34,885 bases of DNA. Source: Defluviicoccus sp. bin129 (GTDB taxonomy: Bacteria > Pseudomonadota > Alphaproteobacteria > MPNO01). Below are positions 33,674-34,885 of this stretch, one piece after another. Below the pieces are notes generated by a model, which saw only the letters and a list, made by a program, of their open reading frames with translations, did not search any database and was not told the origin of the DNA. The stretch's first letter is position 1. Each line of letters begins with the position of its first letter. The translations under genes were made by a program, and so were the position numbers. The stretch lies in assembly GCA_002239065.1 (NCBI GenBank), contig MPNO01000050.1:1-34885 (forward strand), in the 5' to 3' direction.

Positions 33674-34555
33674 TCAGAAGTCGAACAGGCGGGCCGGGTT
33701 GTCGACCAGCATGCGCCGGCGCGTCCCGGCGTCGGGCACCATCACCGGGACCAGGTCGACGAGGTCGCCGTCGTCGCACATCTCGCCCGGCGCCCAGCGC
33801 TGGGTGTGCGGCCAGTCGGTGCCCCAGATCAGCCGGTCGGGCGCGGCGGCGACGGTGGCATGGACGAACGGCATCACGTCGTCATAGGGGTGGCCGGTCT
33901 TCGTCAGGCGTTCGGCGCAGCAGATCTTGGCCCAGACATGCGGCTCGCGGACCAGGTCGAGATAGGCGCGGAAGCCGGGCTGGCCGAGCCCCCGGTCCAC
34001 GTCGATACGGCCGAAATGGTCGATCACCACCGGGATCGGGATCTTGGCGATCCACTCCGCGGCTTCGATCAGCTGCTCGGGCATGGCGTGCAGCGTCACC
34101 GACCAGCCATGCGGCGCGATGGCCGCGATCACCCGGTCGAACAAAGCGAGGTCCATCCCGCCGCCGGCCCCGGTGAACAGCGTGACGCGCACGCCCCGCG
34201 CGCCCTGGTCGTGAAACGCCCGGTAGTCCGCCGCCGAGAACCGGTCGTCGGCCTTGATCACCGCGCGGAACCGCCCGTCCGAGCGCGCCACGGCATCGAG
34301 CGTCACCCGGTTGTCGAAACCGTGCCCCATCGGCTGGGTCACCACGCCGCGCTCGATGCCCAGCAGCCCGGCGAGGTTGACATAGTGCTCGAACGGCGCG
34401 GTCGCCGGCACATAGGCCTTGCTGTCGGCGAACGGGAACCGGTCGGGCGGACCGATGACGTGGAAATGGCTGTCGCAGGCCCCCTCCGGCAGCCGGAACG
34501 CGGGCCGGCGCGGGTTGGGAACCGGCGGGTAGGCGATCGGCAACAAGTCGCTCAT
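33674..34555 (-). CDS. Amidohydrolase, 2-pyrone-4,6-dicarboxylate lactonase (LigI)-like
   Basis: This 293-residue amidohydrolase of the LigI/COG3618 group has DSHFHVIG (Asp28, His30, His32), the later metal or active-site positions in VTLHAMPE (His156), VIDHFGRID (His180), and IWGTDWPH (Asp247, His250). LigI hydrolyses the lactone 2-pyrone-4,6-dicarboxylate in the protocatechuate 4,5-cleavage pathway. Relatives hydrolyse other lactones or decarboxylate aromatic acids, so the substrate is inferred only as lactone-like. It heads the minus-strand operon LigI-like, epimerase, GNAT, GST, LLM. The minus strand upstream reads TTTCGT, 17 bp, TAGGCT, a weak promoter candidate. No other protocatechuate pathway genes are in the window. 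Confidence 0.88.
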   Translation of the reverse strand: MSDLLPIAYPPVPNPRRPAFRLPEGACDSHFHVIGPPDRFPFADSKAYVPATAPFEHYVNLAGLLGIERGVVTQPMGHGFDNRVTLDAVARSDGRFRAVIKADDRFSAADYRAFHDQGARGVRVTLFTGAGGGMDLALFDRVIAAIAPHGWSVTLHAMPEQLIEAAEWIAKIPIPVVIDHFGRIDVDRGLGQPGFRAYLDLVREPHVWAKICCAERLTKTGHPYDDVMPFVHATVAAAPDRLIWGTDWPHTQRWAPGEMCDDGDLVDLVPVMVPDAGTRRRMLVDNPARLFDF

Positions 34556-34653
34556 CTCGGCGGCCAGCCTAGAGCCAATGCGGGTCGCACGAAACCCTGT
34601 CGCGTTTCCGGTGGCAGGCGGCGTGGATGGGGGAAGCGCCGACAGCCCACTTC

Positions 34654-34682
34654 GTCATTTCGACGGACCCCGGACTTGATCC
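34654..34682 (+). repeat. Palindromic-repeat unit, copy B, cut by an insertion
   Basis: These 29 bases are identical to copy A at 19743-19771. Copy A continues with CGGGGCGTAGCC, but here the sequence changes abruptly to CATAAGCGCTAAC, the end region of the transposable element. The missing half should lie beyond the element, outside this window. Confidence 0.8.
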
Positions 34683-34885
34683 CATAAGCGCTAACTTGTT
34701 ATAGATTGCTGTAGATGTCCCGTTGAGGTCTTCGGCGGCGTGGAGGTTCGGCGAGATGTTTGGCGATGTCGTTCCAGCCGTCGATCGTCCGGGCGAGGCC
34801 GAAGGGCGGCTCGATGGCGCTCTGGACCTCGTTGAGGACGAAGCGGAACTCGCGCCACGGGCTATGCGGCCGGCGCCGGCGCCAG
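34683..34885 (-). mobile_element. End of an insertion sequence (truncated by the window edge)
   Basis: From 34683 on, repeat homology stops and the transposase 3' end begins 16 bases later. The terminal region is about CATAAGCGCTAACTTGTTAT and presumably contains the element's terminal inverted repeat. The other end is outside the window, so target duplication and family cannot be confirmed. Confidence 0.7.
34699..34884 (-). CDS. Transposase, C-terminal 61 residues
   Basis: The minus-strand reading ends in TAA at 34699-34701. It gives RPHSPWREFRFVLNEVQSAIEPP, then LARTIDGWNDIAKHLAEPPRRRRPQRD. Tails with S-P-W-R-E-F-R and A-E-P-P-R-R-R are found on DDE transposases of an IS group common in rhizobia and relatives (often filed as ISNCY or unclassified). 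The family name is from memory and not secure. The catalytic core lies outside the window, so activity cannot be judged. Confidence 0.65.
   Translation of the reverse strand, partial: WRRRRPHSPWREFRFVLNEVQSAIEPPFGLARTIDGWNDIAKHLAEPPRRRRPQRDIYSNL

Overview
The window is GC-rich, densely coded DNA from a proteobacterium, most likely an alphaproteobacterium. Three things point that way: the glyQ-glyS-ppdK gene order (known from several alphaproteobacteria), palindromic repeats of the type carrying GTCATTTCGAC / GTCGAAATGAC, and gene families common in metabolically versatile soil or marine members of the class. I see no rRNA, tRNA or CRISPR array.

Left part (1 to about 16.7 kb) looks like an accessory catabolic island. 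It opens with the 3' end of a RelE/ParE-like toxin gene and a large serine recombinase that has lost its catalytic domain. A meta-cleavage-type hydrolase gene (minus strand) follows. Two tripartite tricarboxylate transporter (TTT) operons then face each other. The plus-strand operon (2834-8281) encodes a binding protein, a TctA-TctB fusion, an amidase whose active-site segment is scrambled, and a VOC-fold protein. The minus-strand genes (15603 down to 8315) encode an arylformamidase-like hydrolase, a second binding protein, TctA, TctB, a TcuA-like flavoprotein and a CapA-like metallophosphatase. In both operons a strong stem-loop sits just after the binding-protein gene. This arrangement suggests uptake of one or more carboxylates, with amide or ester hydrolysis and flavin-dependent dehydrogenation; the substrate cannot be read from the sequence.

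Middle part (15.9-19.7 kb): a TPR protein, a degenerate 3' remnant of a CCG-domain iron-sulfur oxidoreductase, a Sel1-repeat protein, an AcuI/YhdH-type reductase and a YgfZ-like folate-binding protein. A palindromic repeat cluster (19743-19960) separates the convergent ygfZ-like and ppdK genes.

Right part (20-34.6 kb): the core genes glyQ, glyS and ppdK (pyruvate phosphate dikinase) on the minus strand, with a VanA-like Rieske oxygenase and an SDR directly upstream. Next come a plus-strand trio (arylsulfotransferase-like propeller, cupin, metallo-beta-lactamase fold protein) and a five-gene minus-strand operon (LigI-like amidohydrolase, epimerase-like protein, GNAT, GST, LLM flavin oxidoreductase). 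Together these resemble an uncharacterised aromatic or xenobiotic catabolic cluster. The window ends in a transposase whose element appears to have inserted into another copy of the palindromic repeat.
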